Of a DNA stretch of 9,716 nt, positions 1-5,067 are shown one piece after another. The stretch lies in assembly GCA_964643325.1 (NCBI GenBank), contig CAZXSE010000030.1, positions 1-9,716 on the forward strand. Direction: 5' to 3'. How positions within the stretch are numbered: the stretch's first letter is position 1; the number at the start of each line of letters is the position of its first letter. A model generated the notes under the pieces. That model made no database searches and was not told the DNA's origin. It saw nothing but the letters and a program-made list of their open reading frames with translations. The translations under genes and the position numbers were made by a program. The stretch comes from Fredricksoniimonas sp964643325 (lineage in GTDB: Bacteria > Omnitrophota > Gorgyraeia > Zapsychrales > Fredricksoniimonadaceae).

Positions 1-818
1 GGCCGGCGCTGGAGAAGGCGGGCTATGACGGGGTTGAGCCCATTGCTATGCAAAATCCCATGTCAGCCGAACAGGAGCTGATGCGTCCGACGGCGCTGCC
101 GAACATGCTGCAGGCCGTGGCGTTCAATATCAATCGCGGGCAAAAGGACCTGAAATTCTTCGAGGTTGGCAAACGGTATCTTCCCGGCGGTGAGCGCTGG
201 ACGCTGACCGCCGTTGTCACGGGACGCGATGAGGGCGATTGGCGCAAGGGCAAGCGCGCGGCCGTGGATTTTTTTGATCTCAAAGGCGCGGTGGTTATGG
301 CGCTCGAAAAAGAGCGGGTGCATGGACTTTTGTTCAAAGCAGGCACTGGCGCGGCTTTTGAGCCGGGGCAAACTGCGCAGATCATCCTGGATGATACGAC
401 CATCGGCACGATTGGGTGCATTAGAGAAGATGTGCTCGCGCAATTCGAGATCAAGAAGACCCGTGTTCATTTTGTTGAGCTTGATCTGGAAAGCACGCAG
501 GAAGCGGTCACGCCGCGGGCGCGGTTCGCGCCCCTGGATGAATATCCGGCGGTGGTGCGCGATGTGAGCCTCGCTGTGAAAGACGCTACCTGGGAAGATC
601 TGCGCGCCGTGTGTCTTGCCGGTGGGCAGGGATTGCTGCGTAAGGTCGAGCTTGTGGAAGAATATCGCGGCGCCAAGATCGAAGCAGGGTGGCGCGGGAT
701 CGTTATTTCCCTGACATATCAGGCCAAGGACAAGACGCTGACTGACGATGTGATCAATCCGTTGCATGAGAATATTGTGGCGCAGCTCATTGCAAGATTT
801 AACGCGAAGCGGCGGTAA
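1..818 (+). CDS. pheT: Phenylalanyl-tRNA synthetase beta subunit, C-terminal part (5' truncated by window)
   Basis: PheT pairs with PheS to charge tRNA-Phe in the cytoplasm. The frame is open from base 3, so the gene starts before the window; 271 codons are visible, about the last third of a usual PheT of roughly 800 residues. The first visible part carries the family sequence NPMSAEQELMRPTALPNMLQ, typical of the catalytic-like B6/B7 region, followed by FFEVGKRYL. The last 95 residues or so form the FDX-ACB anticodon-binding domain: EYPAVVRDVSLAV, then the glycine- and charge-rich middle, ending SLTYQAKDKTLTDDVIN. The stop is TAA at 816-818. No gene follows for about 250 bases on this strand. 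Identification rests on these motifs and is secure. Confidence 0.95.
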   Translation, partial: PALEKAGYDGVEPIAMQNPMSAEQELMRPTALPNMLQAVAFNINRGQKDLKFFEVGKRYLPGGERWTLTAVVTGRDEGDWRKGKRAAVDFFDLKGAVVMALEKERVHGLLFKAGTGAAFEPGQTAQIILDDTTIGTIGCIREDVLAQFEIKKTRVHFVELDLESTQEAVTPRARFAPLDEYPAVVRDVSLAVKDATWEDLRAVCLAGGQGLLRKVELVEEYRGAKIEAGWRGIVISLTYQAKDKTLTDDVINPLHENIVAQLIARFNAKRR

Positions 819-825
819 GGTGGCC

Positions 826-880
826 GCGGAAAACGCTTCGTCCTAAAAATCCAGCCATATGGGGATTTTTAGGACTCCGC
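826..880. repeat. Long imperfect palindrome downstream of pheT
   Basis: A perfect 13-base inverted repeat (840-852 against 863-875, arm GTCCTAAAAATCC) encloses a 10-base loop. A second pair, GCGGA at 826-830 with TCCGC at 876-880, extends the stem beyond an asymmetric bulge (831-839). It could form an RNA hairpin 8-62 bases after the pheT stop, but no T-run follows on either strand, so it is not a textbook intrinsic terminator. It may instead be a dispersed REP-like palindrome. The symmetry is seen directly; the role is unknown. Confidence 0.6.
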
Positions 881-915
881 ATTGTTTTCCTCGGAAGACA
901 TTGTGGAAACAATGC
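879..915. repeat. Second inverted repeat upstream of the 6S-like RNA
   Basis: GCATTGTTTTCC (879-890) pairs with GGAAACAATGC (905-915) apart from one extra T in the left arm, leaving a 14-base loop. The right arm overlaps the predicted 5' strand of the 6S-like closing stem, so the two structures would compete. GGAAAnnGCTTCG sequence recurs at about 828-838 and 905-919, suggesting a partial local duplication. Function unknown. Confidence 0.4.
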
Positions 916-1068
916 TTCGCCTGCTGTGTTCGACAGGAGGTTTGTAAATTTGAACCAATGCGTGTATAAAGGGGATCTCTGTCTTCGCGCGCCCTTGGGC
1001 CGCAAGCCTTTCCCCACCTGTTTACCAGGTTCTAATACGCACACTTCCACCGGCACAAGCGGGTTTTT
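905..1068 (+). ncRNA. ssrS: Candidate 6S RNA (structured, between pheT and rarA)
   Basis: The region folds by hand into a 6S-like rod. The closing stem pairs GGAAAC (905-910) with GUUUUU (1063-1068), UGCUU (913-917) with AAGCG (1057-1061), GCC (919-921) with GGC (1052-1054), and UGUG (925-928) with CACA (1040-1043). A large central bubble follows, with a small hairpin on its 3' side, ACCUG-UUUAC-CAGGU (1016-1030), as in known 6S RNAs. The apical arm pairs GGGGA (971-975) with UCCCC (1011-1015) and ends in a stem capped by a CUUG loop (983-1006). A U-run closes the 3' end. The UGUUCG at 927-932 resembles the same element near the 5' end of E. coli 6S. 6S RNA binds RNA polymerase holoenzyme by mimicking an open promoter. 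No covariance search was possible; another structured leader remains possible. Confidence 0.5.
942..970 (+). promoter_or_regulatory. Possible sigma-70 promoter TTGTAA-17-TATAAA upstream of rarA
   Basis: TTGTAA at 942-947 (4 of 6 consensus bases) and TATAAA at 965-970 (5 of 6) are separated by exactly 17 bases, predicting a start near 977 and a leader of about 95 bases before rarA. The site lies inside the candidate 6S RNA, in its central bubble, so it is either a real rarA promoter or a chance match within an RNA that mimics promoter DNA. The two readings compete. Confidence 0.3.
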
Positions 1069-1070
1069 AT

Positions 1071-2402
1071 TTGATGGCGCTTTTTGATCTTCCCTCCAAT
1101 CCCAATGCTCCTTTGGCGGTCCGCATGCGCCCCGCCATTCTCGACGAATACGTCGGGCAGGAGCATATTCTCGGCCCCGGAAAATTACTGACGCGCGCGG
1201 TCGAGGCTGACCGCGTGACATCGCTTGTTCTTTATGGCCCGCCGGGAACAGGTAAGACCACGCTTGCCCTTTGCATCAGCAAAAAGACCAATGCGCATTT
1301 CGAAAGCGTGAATGCGGTCGCTTCCAACGTGGAAGAACTGCGCAAGGTCATTGCCGCGGCCCGCAACCGCCTGGCCAATGCCGGCTCCAAGACCATTCTT
1401 TTTATCGACGAGATCCACCGGTTCAATAAAGCCCAGCAGGATGTTTTGATGCCGGATGTGGAGAACGGCAATATTGTGCTGATCGGCGCGACGACCATGA
1501 ACCCGTTTTTTTCCCTGGTGAGCCCGCTTTTATCGCGCTCGCTGGTCTTTGAATTAAAACCTTTAACAGAAGAGAACATCGAGGCCCTGCTCACGCGCGC
1601 GCTTAAGGACAAAGAGCGTGGGCTCGGCCGGATCAAGGTGAAAGCAGATAAAAAGGCCCTGAAGTTCCTGGCCTCGATATCCGACGGGGATGCGCGCCGG
1701 GCATTGAACGCGCTCGAGGTTGGCTGTTTAACCACGCCGAAGAATAAAGACGGTGTTGTTGTTTTTTCGATGGAGGTTGCGCAGGAATCCATCCAGAAAA
1801 AACAGGTGCAGTACGACGGGGATGGCGACATGCATTATGACACGGCCTCCGCGTTCATTAAATCCATGCGCGGGTCAGATCCTGATGCCGCGCTTTACTG
1901 GATGGCCAAGATGATCTACGCGGGCGAGGATCCCCGTTTCATCGCACGGCGCATCTGTATTTGCGCGGCTGAGGATGTGGGCAACGCGGACCCGAATGCG
2001 CTGGTGGTGGCGAGCAGTGCTCTGCATGTGGCGGAGTTTGTCGGGCTTCCCGAGGCGCGCATTCCGTTGGCGCAGGCCGCGGTCTATGTGGCGTGCGCGC
2101 CGAAATCCAACGCGGTTTATCTTGGTATTGATAAAGCACTGGAAGATGTGAAGACCAAAAAAGCGGGGAATGTGCCAGCGCATTTGCGCGACGGTTCTTA
2201 TGCGGGCGCTGAAAAACTCGGCCATGGCCAGGGTTATAAATATGTTCATGATTTTCCGGGCCATTATGTGGCGCAGGAATACATGCCTTTTAAGGCGGTC
2301 TATTATGATCCCGATGGCGCGGGGTATGAGAAGAAGATCAAAGACCGCCTCGCCGCCCAAAAGACCGGGGTGAAGATCGAAAAACTTCCGGAGGTTTCAT
2401 GA
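1071..2402 (+). CDS. rarA: Replication-associated recombination protein A, AAA+ ATPase (RarA/MgsA)
   Basis: RarA is a clamp-loader-like AAA+ ATPase that acts at stalled replication forks with SSB. About 442 residues, normal for the family. Counting from TTG 1071: PLAVRMRP opens the conserved region (14-21), Walker A is GPPGTGKT (56-63), Walker B FIDEIHRF (111-118), sensor 1 GATTMNPFF (139-147; E in most relatives is M here), arginine finger LLSR (153-156), sensor 2 SDGDARRALN (204-213). The C-terminal RarA half has APKSNAVY (343-350) and HDFPGHYVAQEYMP (393-406). The start is TTG 1071 or, more likely, ATG 1074; no later start keeps the conserved N-terminus. There is no clear Shine-Dalgarno sequence, because the start sits directly after a T-run. 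The TGA stop overlaps the ATG of the next reading frame (ATGA at 2399-2402). Confidence 0.95.
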   Translation: MMALFDLPSNPNAPLAVRMRPAILDEYVGQEHILGPGKLLTRAVEADRVTSLVLYGPPGTGKTTLALCISKKTNAHFESVNAVASNVEELRKVIAAARNRLANAGSKTILFIDEIHRFNKAQQDVLMPDVENGNIVLIGATTMNPFFSLVSPLLSRSLVFELKPLTEENIEALLTRALKDKERGLGRIKVKADKKALKFLASISDGDARRALNALEVGCLTTPKNKDGVVVFSMEVAQESIQKKQVQYDGDGDMHYDTASAFIKSMRGSDPDAALYWMAKMIYAGEDPRFIARRICICAAEDVGNADPNALVVASSALHVAEFVGLPEARIPLAQAAVYVACAPKSNAVYLGIDKALEDVKTKKAGNVPAHLRDGSYAGAEKLGHGQGYKYVHDFPGHYVAQEYMPFKAVYYDPDGAGYEKKIKDRLAAQKTGVKIEKLPEVS

Positions 2403-3272
2403 GCCCACGCCACGCCACGCCACGCCACGCCACGCCACATACTTTTTTTATTACTGCTTTTAAGTGTTTTTCCTCCTTCTGTATTTGCCGCGCTTAATAT
2501 CACACAAGATGGCGACTTGACGGCTGTTGAGTTCAATGAACTTGGCTTTGATACGACGGGCCTGGTGGGCTATTGGCAGTTAAACGGCAATGCGCACGAC
2601 AGTAGCGGGCAGGATAATAACGGGACCATTGTTGGCGCAACGGCAACGACGGACAGGTTTGGCACGGCGAGCGGGGCAATGAGTTTTGATGGAGTGGATT
2701 ATGTGCGCCTGGCAACAACGATCAGCTTGGGCAACACTGATTGGACTGTTACGGCGTGGATGAAGATAAATAACGCAGGCAGCAATCCGTTATTGTCTAA
2801 TTGGAACGGTGGCCCTGTAACCAATTGCTTGTCGGTTCTCGGGTCGAAGATCTCATATGGTCATTATCTTGTTAGTTGGTTATATGAAAACGGCACATCT
2901 AATATTGAAGATAACAGGTGGCATTTCTTGACATGGGCAAATCATAGTAATAAAACAATCGATCTTTATGTGGATGGGGTTATTGACAAGGCTGGAGCGA
3001 TTTCTAGCGTATCGAATTCCGGTCCAGTAAATAATATAGGACGGAATTGGGCCACGACGGCTAACGGCAGTATCGACGAAGTGAAAGTTTTTAATCGCGC
3101 CCTGAGTGCCGACGAAGTCTTGTTCATGTATAATCACGAAAAAGGCAAGTTCAGCGTCGGGCAGGATGGCTCGATGCAGGCTTTGGAATTTGTCGAAGAT
3201 CCCACCCTGCCTGTGCAGATGCGCAGTAAGAAGGAAAGTTTGACCGTCAAAGGGCAGTTGATCGAGCAGTAA
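2399..3272 (+). CDS. Secreted LamG/concanavalin A-like domain protein, phase-variable and currently out of phase (copy 1)
   Basis: The likely start is ATG 2399, which overlaps the rarA stop as ATGA and has GGAGG at 2390-2394. After ATG-AGC come six CCACG units plus CCAC, then the frame that encodes ILFLLLLLSVFPPSVFA-A, a textbook signal peptide with an AxA-type cleavage site. With six units the ATG runs out of frame and stops at 2495 after 32 codons. Seven or four units would give a secreted protein of about 290 residues. Downstream is one LamG/Laminin_G_3 jellyroll: GLVGYWQLNG, AMSFDGVDYVRL, WTVTAWMKI, DLYVDGV and SIDEVKVFNRALSADEV. A short tail ends in LTVKGQLIEQ. Such domains usually bind carbohydrate or protein ligands at the cell surface, but no specific ligand can be inferred. 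The shortest in-frame start, TTG 2517, would lose the signal peptide and is unlikely. It could also be a decayed gene. Confidence 0.8.
2405..2438 (+). repeat. Pentanucleotide tandem repeat (CCACG)6 plus CCAC, copy 1
   Basis: Six exact CCACG units (2405-2434) are followed by a partial unit, CCAC, with no mismatch. The repeat lies 6 bases after ATG 2399. Five bases is not a multiple of three, so gain or loss of a unit by slippage changes the downstream frame. The repeat reads Pro-Arg-His-Ala-Thr cyclically in every forward frame, so it never introduces a stop. The signal peptide is in frame only when the unit number is 4, 7, 10 and so on. Confidence 0.9.
2435..2463 (+). repeat. 29-base signal-peptide leader identical to 4018-4046 (copy 1)
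   Basis: The bases directly after the pentanucleotide repeat are identical to those at 4018-4046, including a run of seven T. In the LamG frame they encode H-I-L-F-L-L-L-L-L, the hydrophobic core of the signal peptide. The third frame ends in TAA at 2461-2463. The identity stops abruptly afterwards, while the LamG domains are clearly divergent. Confidence 0.9.
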
Positions 3273-3318
3273 CCCGCCCCAAAGAGCCCAAGCATCAAGA
3301 CAGAAAATGGCACTCGAA

Positions 3319-3327
3319 TGTTATAAA
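3319..3327 (+). promoter_or_regulatory. Possible extended -10 promoter for the DUF433/DUF5615 pair
   Basis: TGTTATAAA at 3319-3327 matches an extended -10 (TGn followed by TATAAA). No convincing -35 is visible. Transcription would start near 3334, about 34 bases before the chosen antitoxin start. Just downstream, GATAAACTT occurs twice at 3331-3339 and 3346-3354, a 15-base spacing that could be an autoregulatory site. Confidence 0.3.
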
Positions 3328-3367
3328 TATGATAAACTTTAAGCAGATAAACTTAAAGGAGATGCCG

Positions 3368-3607
3368 ATGGATACGAATTGGAGACAATACATTCATTCA
3401 GACCCGGCCGTTCTTGTGGGAAAGCCTGTGGTTAAGGGCACCCGGCTGTCAGTTGAATTTTTGTTAAGCCTGCTGGCAAAGGGTTGGGATGAACAACAGA
3501 TCCTGAAAAATTATCCCAAGTTGACGACGGACAGCCTCCAGGCAGTCTTTGCTTTTGCCGCAGAGTGCATGCGTGAAGAATCCCTGTTCGCTATTTCCAA
3601 AAGGTGA
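3368..3607 (+). CDS. DUF433 family antitoxin
   Basis: Small protein of 79 residues with the DUF433 signature HSDPAVLVGKPVVKGTRLSV (residues 10-29) and a helical second half, DEQQILKNYPKLTTDSLQAV (41-60). DUF433 proteins are winged-helix-like antitoxins usually encoded just before a DUF5615 PIN-like toxin, as here, where only 3 bases separate the genes. I chose ATG 3368 because AAAGGAG at 3355-3361 lies 6 bases upstream and it gives the usual family length. The in-frame ATGs at 3329 and 3362 lack suitable spacing. It is expected to bind and silence the downstream protein and perhaps repress the operon. The family assignment is confident; activity is inferred. Confidence 0.88.
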   Translation: MDTNWRQYIHSDPAVLVGKPVVKGTRLSVEFLLSLLAKGWDEQQILKNYPKLTTDSLQAVFAFAAECMREESLFAISKR

Positions 3608-3610
3608 TGT

Positions 3611-3964
3611 GTGAAATTCCTGGCCAACGAGAATATTCCTTTGGGCAGCGTGTATGTATTAAGGCGGGCGGGCCATCGTGTATTGAGCATTTCAGAAGAA
3701 CATGCCGGCATGAAGGATGTGGATGTTTTAAAGAGGGCAGTTAAGGATAAAAGCATTATTCTTACTTTTGATCGTGATTATGGGGAATTGATCTTCAGGC
3801 ATCCGAGATCAGTTCCGGAAGGTTTAATATATTTTCGGTTTGCCCCGGCAACGCCAGAAGTTCCCGCCTTGATCCTGCTGAAGATCCTGAAACAGAAAGA
3901 TATCCATTTGTTTAAACATTTTACGATCATTGAAGAAGGCAGGATAAGACAAAGGACGCTTTAA
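3611..3964 (+). CDS. DUF5615 family PIN-like toxin
   Basis: 117 residues, starting at GTG 3611 with AAAGG at 3600-3604. The sequence shows the DUF5615 pattern: MKFLANENIPLGSV at the N-terminus (E7 in the first acidic position), GHRVLSISEEHAGMKDVDVL (21-40), then the acidic motif LTFDRDYGELIF (51-62). The acidic residues E7, D36 or D38, D54 and D56 fit a PIN-like metal site, which suggests a ribonuclease. The domain continues to GLIYFRF (71-77) and the length is normal. It is the partner of the DUF433 antitoxin just upstream. Its TAA stop shares a base with ATG 3964 (TAATG), so the next LamG reading frame is translationally coupled to it. RNase activity is family-based inference. Confidence 0.88.
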   Translation: MKFLANENIPLGSVYVLRRAGHRVLSISEEHAGMKDVDVLKRAVKDKSIILTFDRDYGELIFRHPRSVPEGLIYFRFAPATPEVPALILLKILKQKDIHLFKHFTIIEEGRIRQRTL

Positions 3965-4783
3965 TGATCGTGCCACGCCACGCCACGCCACGCCACGCCA
4001 CGCCACGCCACGCCACGCCACATACTTTTTTTATTACTGCTTTTAATGATTTTATCTTCCTCTGCTCATGCCGCGGATATTGTGTCCGGGCTGGTGGGGT
4101 GGTGGCGGTTTGATGAAACGAGCGGCACAACAGCCAGGGATGCGTCGGGCAAGGGAAATACAGGAACATTAAATAATTTTGCGGGTCCTGCAACGGCGAC
4201 AAGCGGTTGGGCCTCCGGGAATTTTGATGGAGCGCTGTCTTTTGATGGGGTTGATGATAACACCACGGCAACGTCTTCGTCTTCACTAAGCTTTGGGAGT
4301 GGTGATTTTACAGTTAGTTTCTGGACATACAGGACGGCACTCGGATATCAAGGCGGCTCTTACATCCGAAAGGCTTTGAACAATTCTTCGCCGGGGTTCG
4401 ATACTTACGATGGGGGTTTTTATGTGCGAACCAGTGCCGGGGCATTGGCCAAGGTTGCGTGCAATCCAACGTTCAATGTTTGGCAATCACACATATTTGT
4501 CGTGACACAAGAAAGTGCGCCGTATATTAAACATTATATTAATGGAGTGCTGAATCAGGCATCGTATGTGGAAAGTGGCGCAAAGGGCAGCATCAACAAT
4601 ACGCAACCGTTAACAATTGGGTTTAGCAGGGCCGGTGCTGTTAATAGATATTTTAATGGATCGATGGATGAGGTCCGCATCTACAATCGCGCGCTGACCG
4701 CAGAGGATGTTCTGAAGCTTTACAATAACGGCGGGCCAACGACCATCCGCAATGCCACCATCAGCAATGTTGTGATCGAATAA
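3964..4783 (+). CDS. Secreted LamG/concanavalin A-like domain protein, phase-variable and currently out of phase (copy 2)
   Basis: ATG 3964 overlaps the preceding toxin stop (TAATG) and has AAAGGA at 3951-3956, 7 bases upstream. ATG-ATC-GTG leads into nine CCACG units plus CCAC. In the LamG frame the sequence then reads ILFLLLLLMILSSSAHA-AD, with a classic AHA signal peptidase I site. The current count puts ATG out of frame, with a stop at 4111 after 49 codons; ten or seven units would restore a protein of about 275 residues. The LamG jellyroll has GLVGWWRFDETSG, ALSFDGVDDNTT, DFTVSFWTY, HYINGVLNQ and SMDEVRIYNRALTAEDVLKLYN, then the tail TTIRNATISNVVIE. An internal ATG at 4046 would cut away half the hydrophobic core and is probably what automatic callers choose. 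Ligand unknown. Ribosomal frameshifting or plain decay are alternatives to phase variation. Confidence 0.82.
3973..4021 (+). repeat. Pentanucleotide tandem repeat (CCACG)9 plus CCAC, copy 2
   Basis: Nine exact CCACG units (3973-4017) are followed by CCAC (4018-4021), with no mismatch. The repeat starts 9 bases after ATG 3964. As in copy 1, the unit number is a multiple of three and the signal peptide is out of frame; it would be in frame at 7 or 10 units. The two copies therefore obey the same phase rule although they follow unrelated genes. Confidence 0.9.
4018..4046 (+). repeat. 29-base signal-peptide leader identical to 2435-2463 (copy 2)
   Basis: Exact second copy of the leader at 2435-2463, including the run of seven T, encoding H-I-L-F-L-L-L-L-L in the LamG frame. 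The next base differs (T here, G in copy 1). Beyond this the signal peptides agree only in part, mainly the TCT codon and the GCC-GCG at the cleavage site. Confidence 0.9.
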
Positions 4784-4792
4784 AGCACGAAC

Positions 4793-4821
4793 TTGACAAA
4801 CGGGCGGGTGTGTAGTACATT
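4793..4821 (+). promoter_or_regulatory. Sigma-70 promoter TTGACA-17-TACATT for the RHH/PIN pair, with overlapping dyad
   Basis: TTGACA at 4793-4798 is a perfect -35; after 17 bases TACATT at 4816-4821 matches 4 of 6 -10 bases. The -10 lies inside the dyad TGTA-G-TACA (4811-4819), followed by a looser TGTCTTACA (4821-4829). Ribbon-helix-helix antitoxins normally repress their own operon by binding such short dyads over the promoter, so this is the likely operator. AGGAGG at 4829-4834 follows, 8 bases before the ATG. Confidence 0.7.
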
Positions 4822-4842
4822 GTCTTACAGGAGGATAAGAAC

Positions 4843-5067
4843 ATGGCTGTGTCAAAACTGATCAATATCCGGGTGCCGGTCCCGATCCAGAAAGAATTGG
4901 AAGATATCAGCCGGAGCGAGCATGTTTCCGTCAGCGACCTTGTACGCGATTCATTGCGTGAATTCCTGGCTGTCCGGAAGTTCCGCCGGTTAAGCAAGAA
5001 TGTGCGTGGTTATGCGCGCAGATCCGGCTTTGTTACGGATGATGATATTCTCGGGTTGAAAACATGA
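4843..5067 (+). CDS. Ribbon-helix-helix (CopG-like) antitoxin
   Basis: 74 residues. The N-terminus KLINIRVPVPIQKELEDI is a basic beta strand followed by a helix, and SEHVSVSDLVRDSLREFL is the second helix of an RHH DNA-binding domain (about residues 5-45). The rest, VRGYARRSGFVTDDDILGLK, is a C-terminal tail of the type that wraps around a partner toxin. ATG 4843 is set by AGGAGG at 4829-4834. Its TGA overlaps the start of the PIN gene (ATGA, 5064-5067), which couples their translation. It probably neutralises that toxin and represses the promoter at 4793-4821. Both roles are inferred from family and context. Confidence 0.88.
   Translation: MAVSKLINIRVPVPIQKELEDISRSEHVSVSDLVRDSLREFLAVRKFRRLSKNVRGYARRSGFVTDDDILGLKT

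Noticed and set aside
63..767. Long minus-strand frames opposite pheT, rarA, rny, ymdB and gltX
   Set aside because: They lie opposite confirmed genes, have no recognisable domain or ribosome site, and are expected shadows at this base composition.
1016..1030. SRP (4.5S) RNA, because CTGTTTACCAGGT matches a stretch of E. coli 4.5S RNA
   Set aside because: The diagnostic GGAAGGAAGCAGCC tip loop is absent and the match ends after 13 bases; the 6S-like fold explains the region better.
2303..2536. Minus-strand open frames rich in Gly-Val-Ala-Trp-Arg across the CCACG repeats (also 3824-4021 and 3927-4286)
   Set aside because: The pentamer has no stop codon in any frame on either strand, so these frames are open by composition. 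They have no ribosome site or conserved domain and overlap well-supported + strand genes.
2400..3272. rarA-LamG fusion by stop readthrough (the LamG 1 frame is the same as rarA after the TGA)
   Set aside because: An internal signal peptide in a fusion to a cytoplasmic ATPase makes little sense, and an overlapping ATG with its own ribosome site explains the junction better. In copy 2 the same frame relation is interrupted by two tandem stops.
2517..3272. LamG 1 starting at TTG 2517 and LamG 2 at ATG 4046
   Set aside because: These starts remove all or half of strong, correctly framed signal peptides and have no good ribosome site, so they look like artefacts of longest-open-frame calling.
3329..3367. 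Longer DUF433 protein starting at ATG 3329
   Set aside because: The extra residues fall outside the family, and the strong AAAGGAG at 3355-3361 points to ATG 3368.
2405..4021. CRISPR array or other spaced repeat
   Set aside because: The CCACG units are directly adjacent with no spacers; they form simple tandem repeats.
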